A stretch of DNA of 64,000 bases from Otatea glauca (GCA_036346275.1 CM070713.1:53687567-53751566); one strand, 5' to 3'. Shown: positions 35,611 to 47,705, counted from the first letter of the stretch. The notes: generated from the sequence alone by a model not told the origin. Numbers and translations are program-made.

Positions 35611-35674
35611 GAGCGTAGCCCAGTGGTAGAGCCTAGTTGCTTCAACTGATCGGTCTGGGGTTCGAATCCCAGGA
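35611..35674 (+). ncRNA. tRNA-like sequence with Pol III A and B boxes in LTR (5' copy)
   Basis: TAGCCCAGTGGT (35616-35627) fits the A box and GGTTCGAATCC (35659-35669) is a perfect B box, 31 bases apart. CTGGG-GTTCGAAT-CCCAG is a perfect T arm. No acceptor stem or plausible anticodon arm closes, so it is not a working tRNA. It may be a tRNA-derived SINE head or a fragment trapped in the LTR. TTTT runs follow within 15 bp. Confidence 0.55.
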
Positions 35675-38600
35675 ATTCCATTTTATTTTTCTTTTTGGAC
35701 ACCTTTTGTTCATTCCTTTATATCTTTTGCTAGGATTGTCCAAACAAGGTAAAATTTGTTTCTAAATTTAAGTTTTGAAATAAGGAATTAGAATCTGAAA
35801 TAAAAAGTCATATGTTTCTTGCAGGAAAATATTTTTATTAGGGTTTGAATATTAGGCCCTAAATAGGTGTTATGAAGGAAATACATTTTATCTTGATCCA
35901 TAAATCATGAAATAAATAGCATAAGTTACTGAAATAGTATTAAATCCATTTATACAAAAACATTTAAATTTAAATGTATTTTGAATAAAAGATTGTTGGT
36001 TTAACTCCTTAATAATATTCAAATTTCAAGTGGTTAGAATAATGCTCATATGAGCTAAAAATTAGATTAAACCAGTTTAAATGTGTTCCTACGATTGCAT
36101 AGATTATGAATAGTCAAAAATATTTAGACTTTGCTTTAGTTTAATCAATTTGCCAAATGCTCAAACTTTCAATCGGCAAAATGATCAAATGTTCGTAACT
36201 CTTGCAAACGGACTTCAAATCCGACAAAATCAAATGCTATGACCTTAAAACAACATATAATAACTTGCTGTATAGAAATAGCAACATTTTGATCAATTAT
36301 GGGTTAGGCCATATTTAGCCCTAAAGATCATGTAGGTGAAAAACATCACAAATGAATGCGAAATATTGCGAAATCAACTTTAAAACACTCTTAGGGTCAT
36401 CCCATGCTAATGCCAGGAAAATGAATAAATAATCATGTAAGGATCAGTCGCAAACTAAGAACTAAAACTGAACCGTTATCGTGTAGATTATAAAACTACT
36501 TAAGCATTTTCAACAGCCCGTAGAACCTCTCGTCTAAATGCAAATATTATATAAATCAGTTTAGAAATGATATTTAGGATATGGTCTACCATATTCTGGA
36601 AAACTATTTCATTTACAACTTTCGTTTCAATTAAATCTTGCTAGTTGAATACCCTTAAAAAGTATGATTGTCATAACCTTTAATGTCATATAAGCATTTT
36701 CAACTAAGAAAATAATGTCTCGTCTAAATGCTAAAATGTATGAAATCAGCCTAGATAAGTTCTTCAAAGTATATGCTATCAAGTTCCGAGGAAATAACCT
36801 TATTTCATTATGTTTTGCATATAAACTTTAGTAGTCAAATAACCCTTAGTTTTATGTTTAATGAACCTTGCCATAATCGGAATAGATGAACCTTGTAATA
36901 AGGAATTTGTAGCTAATAAATTTGTATCACCAGAATCTTCTTAAAAACCATAAATAAATCTAATTAGCTAGCTTATCAATCATAACCTAATTAAAACCTT
37001 TCATATGCAAAATCACTTAAGGCTAAGTGCTAATTGCATAACCCTTAAATTAGTGTTTCAATTATTTTAATCCAAATAATTTTAGCATCTATAATTCGAA
37101 GTTATAAATACTAGAATTCATAATTTTAGCCTCTTGAATTCGTAATTCAAGAATAGATAATCTGTTAAAGAAAACCCTGCTTTGTTTATCTCAAAACCAA
37201 TAAGAATGTGTTTGTGTAAGTATCTAAATCATGAGATTCTAAATAATCCGAACTCTAAAGTGTTCCTGTTTTCTGCAATGAATCTTTATTTGATTTTCTG
37301 TCTGTTTTCTCTTTGCCCTTATTGAAGTTTATTATTTGCTATATTTTCCGATCAATCGACATGTAGAATCCGACGTCCCTTCCTCCGTCGTTGCCTCCGT
37401 CATCTGCGACCGTGTCTTCGTCGTAAGCGATATATAAGCAAGGCAAGCACCCTCCTTTGACCATTTTGATCCCAGAATTTAAATTGCATTGTTTATTAAA
37501 ATGTTTCATGCATACGTTTACTTTCTGTAAATTGCTATTTTGTGGTACTGGTAGTTATACCTGTTGTCTCATGAAACTTCCTTGATAAGTATGAAAATGT
37601 GAGCCTTGATAACCATAGAATCAGCTTAGACAATTACTTAATGTCATCTTGGGTATATGCGATTACTTTTATCCATGCTTAGCCATGCTTTTAGAATAAA
37701 TGATGATGATGATCAGATCAAAAGTTGTTTCTTAAGAAATGGAAGATGTTGTAATTGTAGCTGTTGGATATGGGTATTTTGATTAAAAAACCAAAATAAA
37801 ACTATGGTTTTGATGCGGGCGATTATTGGCAATAGCCGGAGCTGCAGAGGGATTTGCACGTAGTGTAGGGTGGAGTATCGCCCTTGTCGGATTAAGGACC
37901 GAACTCAGTGTTGTATGATCCAAGATAATCCGTACAACCACAAGTGTTGGTATGGGACATCCTTAAACCAATTAAGTTATCTAGTTTAACTTTGCATTTA
38001 TGGAAGGCGGGAGATTGCACAGGCATTCCTTTTCTGGTCTGCTTGTAGGGGTTTCTACATACCAATACAACGGTGTACGCCTTGCCATAAAGAGAAACGT
38101 GGTGTTGGGTGTGGTGTGTATGGATCCAGGTCTTGGGTGAGTGTTTCTGTTTTTATGGCGAGGGCTTAACGTCCCGGGCTGATGCAAAGTTAACCTAGAT
38201 AATGTAAAGGTTTTCGTCATGAACATTGTGGCCACACGCCTAAGGTGCGTGAAACTTGCGGCAAAAAGAAAAGGTCATGACTTGTGGGTAAAGTTGTACA
38301 CCTCTGCAGAGTGTAAATCTAATCGATTAGCCGTCCCCTCGGTCATGGGAAACTTGGTGAACTTGCACTAGTTAAATGTTTAATTTTCTAAAATGGGTTG
38401 TGGTTTGGAACTTGTTTAGCAGCTTTTGTTTTCATGTCAAAGGATCGACATTGATGGATTCCATTTCTGGATTATTCGATATTCACGATGGGTTGTGAAT
38501 ATTACTTATGCTTTACTTATTTCATATCAGTCAATTATGCTTTTATAAATTCCGTTTGCAAATAACTTGTTTTACAATGTCAATTCTGCTTTATGCAAAT

Positions 38601-39018
38601 TAACTGTAGTAGCCTCCTTTGAAATGACCTGCCTATATTATAGGCTTTGCTCAAGTCTTGCGGAGTACGAAAGTACTCACCCTTGCTTATATGTTGTTTT
38701 TAGGTGGATAAGTTAGCGAAGCTTCGGAGGTTTCTTTCGTCGCAGGTTGCGGGATTTTCTTCATCGAATCTTTCTAGGGATTATGCCTTGTCAGTTGCCT
38801 GTTGGTTTTGGATGGGCACACTACAAGACTTTGCTTCTTTTGCTGCTATATCTCTGAGTTGTAAGAGTTTTCTTTATTTAATAGCTTCCGCTTAATAATA
38901 TTTGTTGTATGGTTGTGATTCCAATTGTCGTAAACATGTGAGTGCTAGCTACTGATCAAGGGAATGGCACAGTAATCACATGGAGGTTCCTGTTCATCAG
39001 AACGGGGTCTCACAGCAT

Positions 39019-39030
39019 TGGTATCAGAGC
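39019..39030 (+). other. Primer-binding site of L5-B
   Basis: TGGTATCAGAGC, four bases after the LTR end, tRNA-iMet type. Confirms orientation and LTR edge. Confidence 0.9.
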
Positions 39031-41157
39031 TATGCTGACTGTAGGATAAACCCTAGATAGAATGGTCGTTAGCATTGGAATAAGCAAATTCAAAATCTTA
39101 TTCTCAAAAGCTATTGTATTTGCAAAATGTAGGCTTTGCTATTCTCTCCTCATTCTTAAGTTCTTATTCTTACAACTACATTCATTTTGATTTGTAAACA
39201 AATTCTTCTCTTTCCTTAAAGATAGTGTATCTTCGAAATTTGCTTCTGAAGATGTCCAAGATATGTCGCTATCTTGCTTGCAAATGAAGACTACAAGGTC
39301 TACGCCAACAATCTTATAGGAGCCGACAACGTTTCACTAATCTCGACAAAGTAAAAGCAAAGTTCGAAGAACCTAGTGCATGACGAGACGACTTCACCTA
39401 ACAGTAAGATGCGAAAGATTAGAATGTATTAGGATTCACCTTAAGACAGGAACCCTTATAAATAGCATGTTATTCCGCTCTAGTTATATAAAGCATTTTA
39501 TCTGGTGTTTGTATCCACTACTTAAAATTTGGTTTTTATTCTGTTTGTCAGGATTTATTTATGTGTGAGCTTAACCTTTAGGTTAAAGTTTCACAATAAG
39601 TTGTCCTTATGTATAAATACGGAAAACTTAACCCATAGGATAAATTGGAAATCATAAGATAGCTTATCTCTTCTTTTCTATAAAGTTTCTTCCAAACATA
39701 CCCTTTCTTTTGTAGAACTTTTCATCTGTGTAAACCATTATGATCATTAGCTCTTCTCAAAATCAAGCATCGTTAGGATTAGTAATATAGTCTCTATTAC
39801 TACTTCTAACTTTACTTGAGACCACACCATTCATAAATAAACCGAGGCCCAGATGCTAGTAACCACCCATTTACATAAGCTGTGTTAGGCTAGTTAAAGT
39901 TTAATTTTTTCCAATAATAATTCTTAACCATTCACCTCATTACCTTGTCTAGATTATATACCATGAAAATGAACTAGAACCCGAGAAGTTCTATACTTCT
40001 AATTAGAAACCTTGGGATGGTTGTCAAAAAAAAATCGAGAGTTTTGTTTTCCTAAAGGAAATACAAAAGAGCAAGACATCGATTGTATATATACTCTTTC
40101 CTTTTATTGGATATTTCATATACTCGATTCCTCTCTGTAGAACTTTCTTTCTTCACTTCTAGTTATTCTTTCTAGGGGGAAATTCTCTCCTTATGCTTAA
40201 TAAAAACTGCCGATAAATCTTTTTGAAAACAATTTTGGTAACAAAACAGTAAGTGTCGTGGCATCTACATCAACAACTTCGAGGGGATGGAGGTGGAAAA
40301 GTATCACAACCTTCGACTTCACAGAAACTTTGGATCATCGACACAGCAAGTAGTATAAAGATTAAAAGAAACTCGTCGTCGAATGGCTTATTAAAAAAAA
40401 TAGTACTATCCAAATGACACATTATTTTAACTACATAGTAAACCTCTTGTACAGAGATACATATGGTTAGAATAGAAAAAAAAGAGAAAAAGAAAACAAT
40501 AGATACCCTTCCTACATACTAGGTAAATATGTATAGCTTTATTGTGCTATTGCAATTTTGTTGTGAAACTTCTGTATTGCTTTCGGGTTACTCTCGTAAA
40601 TGTTAAACCATTAGGTTGAAATTTACGATGTGTCGACCCTTATTTAATAAGAAAATTTAATTAAGAATATTTTAAGGAACGAAAAGTCGCCTTATGAACT
40701 AATAACTACCAAGTAACCAACCTTGAAAAGAGTGTTTTAATGAATGAGACACTACCTTATAAACTAACCAGCAATTACCAAATCCATATATAGGCTATTC
40801 TCAAAATAATATTTTAATAAATAGAATGATACTTTGTAAAACGGATAACTTTCATCTAACCATATCCTTTCAATTTCAACATCTTGAAGACACCTCCGAC
40901 ACAATCCATTAATGGACCCACTAAGAGTAATGAGTTTTTCAGCCTTTATAATCAACCTCCGGTTCTTCCCAAATAACTCTAGTTGAGATGTAACCTTTCA
41001 GCCATCTCAAGCATTTTAATATGCTGTGTACCTCTCCTTAAGTTAGCTTATTTTCACTAAAGAATCTCAGTATAAATTGCTAGCATTCCTCATTCACTTT
41101 GTGAAACCCAACAGAATTCCATCTAAATAACTTTGTCCTAACAATCATTGTTGCAGG
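39031..41157. other. L5-B leader between PBS and ORF1, non-coding
   Basis: 2.1 kb of AT-rich sequence with ORFs under 65 codons and frequent stops in all frames. No capsid-like or enzyme motif seen. This would be the packaging/leader region if the element is mobilised. Confidence 0.55.
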
Positions 41158-42291
41158 ATGCCTGTGACAAGACCCCTCGGCAAAGTCTTGGAAAGTGAAG
41201 CCATGCTAAGCTTTCAGCCACCTAATGATAATCCTACCTTAGTCCAGCCAAATTCCCAACATCCAGTACAGAACAATCCCAACCTTGGTGCAATTCCCGT
41301 CAGAAAAGGAAATGGTTTGGATCAGAAATCTACTCCTACATCTCACTCGATACCTAAGCGATGCTCTTTGAAGTGTTGCCAACCCAGCCAATCCGAAGAT
41401 CGTGCTTGCATTCGCTGTGGAGAAATAGGACATACTGCTGATGATCATGCAATAAATTGCTCCAGTTGTGAAGGAAATCATTCTCCCGGAAGATGTCCCA
41501 TGAGTAATATCACTTGTTACCTTTGTGAAGGTCAAGATCATTGCCCAATTCAATGCCCCCTAGATCCAATAGTCACTGCTGCAGTTCAGCATCAGAAAGA
41601 AAAACTCCGAGCCTTAGTTGCTCAAGAATTGGCAAATAGAAAAGAAGTTCCACCAGAGATGCCATTAGAAGAATTGGAAAAACAGCATTTCAACCTTGTC
41701 GATTATCATTAAGAAAGCAGCAATTGGCCATCGCCAACAGCATGCTTCTTGTGTGGTGAAGAAGGTCATTGGGCAAGGGAATGCCCTAAATAGCAACAAG
41801 TTAAGATTCAGAAGGAGAACATCATGGAACATGCAATTGTTCCCAAGAAAGCATTTCGAAAGAAACAAACGTGCTACGTCTGTTACATGAAGGGTCATAT
41901 TGCTAAACAGTGCCCCCAAAGAGGACAAACATCTCATAGCACCATGGTCATACCAGAAGTTACGTCAGTTAAGATTATAACTCCAAGAGCAGGAGGAACA
42001 AAATCTGAATCAGTTTGCCCGAAGAATCAGTTAAAGAAGAGACGCTTGAATAAAGACACTTGTCCTAAAAAGAATTCTGCTCAATTCCATCCTCAATTTC
42101 AACCATCATTTGTTCATCCCTCCAACAACACTTGTGAACAGCCATCTGGTGTCCAAAACCAGGCAACTAATGTTACATGCTTTTACTGTTGTGAACGTGG
42201 ACATTATGCCAACAAATGCCCAAGGAAGAAGAGAGATCAACTTCGTTCTCAAGACCATCAAGCTCCTATCTCCTCATTTACTCCAACTTAA
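41158..42291 (+). pseudogene. L5-B ORF1: protein with six CCHC-like zinc knuckles, two in-frame stops
   Basis: One frame runs from ATG 41158 to the stop at 42289, 377 codons, interrupted by TAA (41710-41712) and TAG (41791-41793). Knuckles start at about residues 84 (CIRCGEIGH, then C at 101), 101 (CSSCEGNHSPGRC), 120 (CYLCEGQDHCPIQC), 196 (CFLCGEEGHWAREC), 239 (CYVCYMKGHIAKQC) and 341 (CFYCCERGHYANKC). Spacers are Lys/Gln-rich. CCHC knuckles bind nucleic acid and normally occur once or twice at the end of gag; six, with no capsid domain seen before them, is unusual. The start was chosen because the frame opens there and conservation with L5-A begins there. L5-A lacks the second stop, so the lesions are recent. 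Confidence 0.7.
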
Positions 42292-42592
42292 GATATCGAT
42301 CATGGCATACCTGACACAATGCCAGGTACATCTCATATAAATATAGTTTCTGTGAGAACTAAGATTAATTTGAAATCATTGTGTCTAATCTTAAAGTAAT
42401 ATTTCGATAAGTGGAATATTACCTTATGAATTTAACTGAACTCTCATCAAAATATATACCTTATCTTAATCCTTCAAATGGCCGGTAAGATATCAAGTGC
42501 TAAACTTCCAGTTTTCATCTTTAACCATTGCTCGATCAATCCCCTATCTGTTTTATAACATCAATGAATAATCTACTATTGTTTTGAATAAG

Positions 42593-42877
42593 ATGGACAT
42601 CGTCGCTTGCGTCGATCGAGAAGAACCTCATCACTTCACCAAAATCTACCCGAGAAAAGTTCTTCATCTCGTCAAGGATGACATCAGTGATTTCCAAGTT
42701 ATATCAAGACCTAGGAAGCATCAAGTACCTAGAACGACCCCTTCCTCGATGTCAGGCTTATGTAAAGATCTTCCTTATATAATTGCACCCAACGCTTACT
42801 GTAATATTGAGTACGTTCTATATGTATTCAATTCCTACAATCAACCTTTTGACTTTGTACATTATATTCCTTCCTAA
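42593..42877 (+). CDS. L5-B small ORF2, 94 residues, function unknown
   Basis: Starts MDIVACVDREEPHHFTK, contains VLHLVKDDISDFQ, then a basic RPRKHQVPR stretch, and ends in FDFVHYIPS. It lies 300 bp after ORF1 in the element. Copies in L5-A (minus, 32106) and L5-D (7830) align through the central motif. No homology that I recognise to retroviral proteins. It could be a remnant of a larger polyprotein. Confidence 0.45.
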   Translation: MDIVACVDREEPHHFTKIYPRKVLHLVKDDISDFQVISRPRKHQVPRTTPSSMSGLCKDLPYIIAPNAYCNIEYVLYVFNSYNQPFDFVHYIPS

Positions 42878-42899
42878 TTACCAAATATAAAGAAAATTA

Positions 42900-43165
42900 A
42901 AACTCTATGTTTACCAAGATGATCAAGTGAATTAAATCATCAGGATCATTTTATAATCCTCCTACCTCAACCTAAATCATGGAATTATCCTATCTTGTTT
43001 TCAATCTAAAGACAACCTAGAATAACATTTATTCTCACCTAATTTCATTAATTGTTGTTGAATCATGCAGATCTGCCATTATGTTCAAATATCATTTCTT
43101 GATGATAACATTCAACTCTTCCCAAATGAATCTAATAACAATGCATTATTTCTTTCACCTTGAAT
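42900..43165 (+). pseudogene. L5-B remnant of small ORF3
   Basis: Aligned with the open ORF3 of L5-D (8120-8410): FTKM...KSSGS(F/Y)YNPPTS and ELSYLVFNLKTT are shared, but three or more stops interrupt this copy. Confidence 0.45.
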
Positions 43166-43207
43166 ATTCTAAACGTATCACATGTCACTCTCTAAATTAG
43201 ATTAGCC

Positions 43208-43465
43208 TTGTTAACAATCCTAGTTATGCAATCAAAAGAGATATATAGTAATATTCCTCATCTGCTTACACGAAACTCAAATAGAAATCTTCTCCATTCT
43301 AGCCACGTCACATTGGAATCGCAAGAACGATGTTTTGCAAAGCGACTATACTGGAAACAAGAAAACGAGGAAACAACAAGACCACATCCAAGAAAGAATT
43401 CCCAAACCCATTTAGTCCTTGCAAATCTCGGGGACGAGATTTCTGTAAGGGGGGTAGATTTGTAA
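43208..43465 (+). CDS. L5-B 3'-terminal small ORF (85 codons)
   Basis: Nearly identical to the L5-A ORF at 31491-31231 and runs into the polypurine tract. Coding status doubtful for the same reason: L5-D does not keep the frame. Confidence 0.25.
   Translation: MLTILVMQSKEIYSNIPHLLTRNSNRNLLHSSHVTLESQERCFAKRLYWKQENEETTRPHPRKNSQTHLVLANLGDEISVRGVDL
43446..43457 (+). other. Polypurine tract of L5-B
   Basis: AAGGGGGGTAGA, ending three bases before the 3' LTR, after the AAATCTCGGGGACGAGATTT palindrome. Confidence 0.9.
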
Positions 43466-44060
43466 CATCCTGAAAAGTACAATAAAGTGAAAATGAATAT
43501 TTTAAATTTTAAAATATTTATTTCTGAGTTCACTTGGCATTATTAACTTTATTTGGATTTTCCTGGATTTTTGTATCGAATGAAAAATCAAACAACTAGA
43601 ATTAAAGAACGGATAATGGTAACAAGATAAAATGGTAAAAGTAAAAATTTGGAAAAATTACCATGGAACCCTAACCATGTTGGTAAGCCAGTAAAATCAA
43701 CAAGTAAAATTGTTATGCACAGAAAAATGGATAAATAAAATTAATGTCACCTCTTTTGACTAGAAACAGTGCAAGTCAGAATTTGTGTAAAATATTCGAA
43801 AGTTATCTCAACCCATAAACATTACCATAGCACCCCTATAGCAGTGTTTACACCTGGTAAAAATATCAGGATTTGATCATGTCGGCAAAGCCCTCTAATA
43901 AATCAAAAACAGAAACAATTAAAAACTAGAAATCCTAATGTTATAATTTTTATAAAATATTCACATGATATTTTGACTTGAAATTTTTATGGAGGTATCC
44001 TTAAGCCAACATGAATTTCTATAAAAATTTGGTTAATTCAGTGTAAGATTAATATGAATT

Positions 44061-45256
44061 AAAACATGAATTAATATGATTTACATCCCAAAATAAATAG
44101 AATACCGAAATTCAAATCCTGTACAAGTCCACAGTGTCAGAATGTTAGTTAATTCAGTGTAAGATATTTTAATCTCAAATTTTTACTGGGCGTTAGAGAC
44201 TACTAGGAGAGGTCGGTCAAAAAGTTTCACAATTTTCCCACTTGATCTGATGGCCAATTTAATGCCCACATGGGATTGTCTGGACAGAACTTATCCTTTC
44301 ATTTTGCTTTCCCTCAATGACATGTGGGCCAACGCTTTGGCCAGTAATGGTTCTTTGGCAAGAACGAAACCTTTCCCTCTCTCTGCCTGTGGTCCCGGGA
44401 CCCACCCGTCAGCCCTTGAATCCGATGCCTCCTCTCTTCTCCCCTCTCGCCAGAGACAAGCTCGAGCGTCCCCGATTCTTCTCAGCTTGACGCCGCCTAT
44501 GCCTGATTCTGCACGCCGCCCCGCTGGATCACTGCCACGGCCTGCCCTTGGTCCTCGTGCGCCATACCTGGTCAGTTCTTTGTCGCCCCCAGTGTCGTAC
44601 GTCGCCGAAAGAGATCGTTGCGCCACTTCATCGCGAAGCGTCAAACCAAGCCGCAATCAAAACATGAATTAATATGATTTACATCCCAAAATAAATAGAA
44701 TAACGAAATTCAAATCCTGTACAAGTCCACAGTGTCAGAATTTTAGTTAATTCAGTGTAAGATATTTTAATCTCAAATTATTACTGGGCGTTAGAGACTA
44801 CCAGGAGAGGTCGGTCAAAAAGTTTCACAATTTTCCCACTTGATCTGATGGCCATTTTAATGCCCACATGGGGTATCTCGACAGAACTTATCCTTTCATT
44901 TTGCTTTCCCTCAATGACTTGTGGGCCAACGCCTTTGACAGTAACGGTTGCTGGCAGCAACGAAAACCTTTCCCTCTCTCTGCCCTGTGGTCCCGGGACC
45001 CACCCGTCAGCCCCTGAATCCGCTGCCTCCTCTCTTCTCCCCTCTCGCCAGAGACAAGCTCGAGCGTCCCCGATTCTTCTCAGCTTGACGCCGCCTACGC
45101 CCGATTCTGCACGACGCCCCGCTGGATCACTGCCACGGCCTGCCCTTGGTCCTCGTGCGCCATACCTGGTCAGTTCTTTGTCGCCCCCAGTGCCGTACGT
45201 CGCCGAAATAGATCGCTGCGCCACTTCATCGCAAAGCGTCAAACCAAGCCGCAACG
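44061..45256. repeat. 598-bp tandem duplication inside L5-B 3' LTR
   Basis: AAAACATGAATTAATATG starts both units (44061 and 44659). Units run from the AT-rich part into the GC core and differ at scattered bases. The 5' LTR has a single unit. The junction at 44030-44062 shows scrambled short repeats (AATTCAGTGTAAGATTAATATG). Confidence 0.85.
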
Positions 45257-46099
45257 TTGCCGCGCGTTTAAACCCTGTCGACCACACCCTTGCCAGCTAT
45301 AAATACCAGATGAGAGTCATTGAGACCCTTCCCCCATTCTTCTGAACTTCATTCGAACCTTCTTCCTAGCCATTCACCGAGACAAGCTCAAAACCGAAAC
45401 TCTTCTTCTGTCTTTGCCGCGAGAACCCGCAAAAGAGAGATCAGCGACTTCCATCAAATTGGTACCAATCCTTGCAATTGACTCAATCAGGAGCTTCGTA
45501 AGGTGCTCTAATTCATTTCCCGAACCTGAATTTTGTCAATTTCGCCTGCAGCATCTTCTCACCCGCCATTGCCAGAGGAGCTTGAACCTTGAGGTCGTAA
45601 AGCAATTCACCTCACTGAGTAAGCCATTTTCGAATTCCTCCGGCCTGAAGCCCCATTAGGACACCGTGATCACTTCTTGCCTATCAATTTCAGCTCTGGT
45701 TACTCAAATCACCGCCGCCACGAACGCCTTTCTTCTCCACGGCCGGCGCGTGTGGGCAGCCCAACTCAGTGTCTCTCTGATCGAATCGACTGACAAAATG
45801 GAATCCAGGTGATACTTTGATGCTCAATTCGTTGCCCATTCAATCCTTCACCTCGTTGTTCTTGCTCCCAGCCGGCCGCCATTGGCGTCGCCCCGAGCTC
45901 ACGATGGCGCGCTGCCCTGGCCATCACCGCCGGCAATAAAACCCACTGGCGTGTGCGCAATAGCCCCCTGATGCTCTCAGTGTCATCGCCTCGGCCGGAG
46001 ACCCACCGGAGTAGCGACGCCGGCGAGCCCTAGTCATCCCCTGTTTCGGCCCGCAAGTGAAACCTCATCTGTTTTGGCGAGCCCTTTTGTCACAAGCCA

Positions 46100-46163
46100 G
46101 AGCGTAGCCCAGTGGTAAAGCCTAGTTGCTTCAACCGACCGGTCTGGGGTTCGAATCCCAGGA
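46100..46163 (+). ncRNA. tRNA-like sequence in LTR (3' copy)
   Basis: Same A box (46105-46116) and B box (46148-46158) as at 35611, with changes only outside the boxes (TAGAGCC to TAAAGCC, CTGATC to CCGACC). Confidence 0.5.
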
Positions 46164-47676
46164 ATTCCTTTTTATTTATCTTTTTGGATACCTTTTGTTC
46201 ATTCCTTTATATCTTTTGCTAGGATTGTCCAAACAAGGTAAAATTTGTTTCTAAATTTAAGTTTTGAAATATTTTTATTAGGGTTTGAATATTAGGCCCT
46301 AAATAGGTGTTATGAAGGAAATACATTTTATCTTGATCCATAAATCATGAAATAAATAGCATAATTTACTGCAATAGTATTAAATCCATTTATGCAAAAA
46401 CATTTAAATTTAAATCTATTTTGAATAAAAGATTGTTGGTTTAACTCCTTAATAATATTCAAATTTCAATTGGTTAGAATAATGCTCATATGAGCTAAAA
46501 ATTAGATTAAACCAGTTTAAATGTGTTCCTGCGATTGCATAGATTATGAATAGTCAAAAATATTTAGACTTTGCTTTAGTTTAATCAATTTGCCTAATGC
46601 TCAAACTTTCAATCGGCAAAATGATCAAATGTTCGTAACTCTCGCAAACAGACTTCAAATCCAACAAAATCAAATGCTATGACCTTAAAACAACATATAA
46701 AAACTTGCTGTATAGAAATGGCAACATTTTGATCAATTATGGGTTAGGCCATATTTAGCCCTAAAGATCATGTAGGTGAAAAACATCACAAATGAATGCG
46801 AAATATTGCGAAATCAACTTTAAAACACTCTTAGGGTCATCCCATGCTAATGCCAGGGAAATGAATAAATAATCATGTAAGGATCAGTCGCAAACTAAGA
46901 ACTAAAACTGAACCGTTATCGTGTAGATTATAAAACTACTTAAGCATTTTCAACAGCCCGTAGAACCTCTCGTCTCAATGCAAATATTATATAAATCAGT
47001 TTAGAAATGATATTTAGGATATGGTCTACCATATTCTGGAAAAATATTTCATTTACAACTTTCGTTTCAATTAAATCTTGCTAGTTTAATACCCTTAAAA
47101 AGTATGATTGTCATAACCTTTAATGTCATATAAGCATTTTCAACTAAGAAAATAATGTCTTGTCTAAACGCTAAAATGTATGAAATCAGCCTAGATAAGT
47201 TCTTCAAAGTATATGCTTTCAAGTTCGAGGAAATAACCTTATTTCATTATGTTTTGCATATAAACTTTAGTAGTCAAATAACCCTTAGTTTTATGTTTAA
47301 TGAACCTTGCCGTAATCGGAATAGATGAACCTTGTAATAAGGAATTTGTAGCTAATAAATTTGTATCACCAGAATATTCTTAAAAACCATAAATAAATCT
47401 AATTAGCTAGCTTATCAATCATAACCTAATTAAAACATTTCATATGGAAAATCACTTAAGGATAAGTGCTAATTGCAAAACCCTTAAATTAGTGTTTCAA
47501 TTCTTTTAATCCAAATAATTTTAGCATCTATAATTCGAAGTTATAAATACTAGAATTCATAATTTTAGCCTCTTGAATAAATACTAGAATTCATAATTTT
47601 AGCCTCTTGAATTCGTAATTCAAGAATAGATAATCTGTTAAAGAAAACCCTGCTTTGTTTATCTCAAAACCATTAA

Positions 47677-47705
47677 GAATTACGAATGGTTTTGAGATAC
47701 TTACA
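47677..47705. other. Filler DNA at the L5-B / L5-A inverted junction
   Basis: About 30 bp (AATTACGAATGGTTTTGAGA...) between the sense LTR end and the antisense LTR start. It contains ATGGTTTTGAGATA and ACTTACACATG, both found in the adjacent arm, so it looks like templated filler from break repair. Confidence 0.6.

Larger units (their letters stand above)
33607..39014 (+). repeat. 5' LTR of L5-B, complete
   Basis: 5408 bp, TGTAACATCC to GGTCTCACA. AT-rich 0-0.75 kb, GC core about 34360-35570 (B type), AT-rich to the end. Carries TATA box and tRNA-like sequence. Near-identical to the 3' LTR over the retained part. Confidence 0.9.
33607..47676 (+). mobile_element. L5-B: long-LTR, gag-only (LARD-like) element inserted in L5-A
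   Basis: Plus strand. 5' LTR 33607-39014, PBS 39019-39030, internal 39015-43460, 3' LTR 43461-47676 (truncated). It interrupts L5-A internal DNA; L5-A reads ...TTATACTG up to 33606 and its continuation is deleted. Left target site TACTG (33602-33606). The internal region is only 4.4 kb and codes for a zinc-knuckle protein and small ORFs. I see no RT (YxDD), integrase (HHCC/DDE) or protease motif in any frame. Mobilisation would need enzymes from another element. Confidence 0.85.
43461..47676 (+). repeat. 3' LTR of L5-B, truncated at about offset 3.6 kb
   Basis: Aligns with 33607-37195 of the 5' LTR, then ends at CTCAAAACCATTAAG. The last 1.8 kb are missing. It contains a 598-bp tandem duplication and a short 36-bp duplication at 47545-47615 (AATTTTAGCCTCTTGAAT twice). 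Confidence 0.85.

Noticed and set aside
35611..35674. Functional tRNA gene
   Set aside because: A and B boxes and a T arm are present, but no acceptor stem pairs and no anticodon arm of normal size is found.
31236..43460. Reverse transcriptase or integrase in the L5 internal regions
   Set aside because: No YxDD-type, HHCC or DDE pattern was seen in any frame, and the complete internal length of L5-B (4.4 kb) is filled by leader, zinc-knuckle ORF and small ORFs.
44250..45345. 140-168 codon ORFs on both strands
   Set aside because: Same reason: GC-rich L5-B LTR core, duplicated by the 598-bp tandem repeat. Frame lengths differ between the units.
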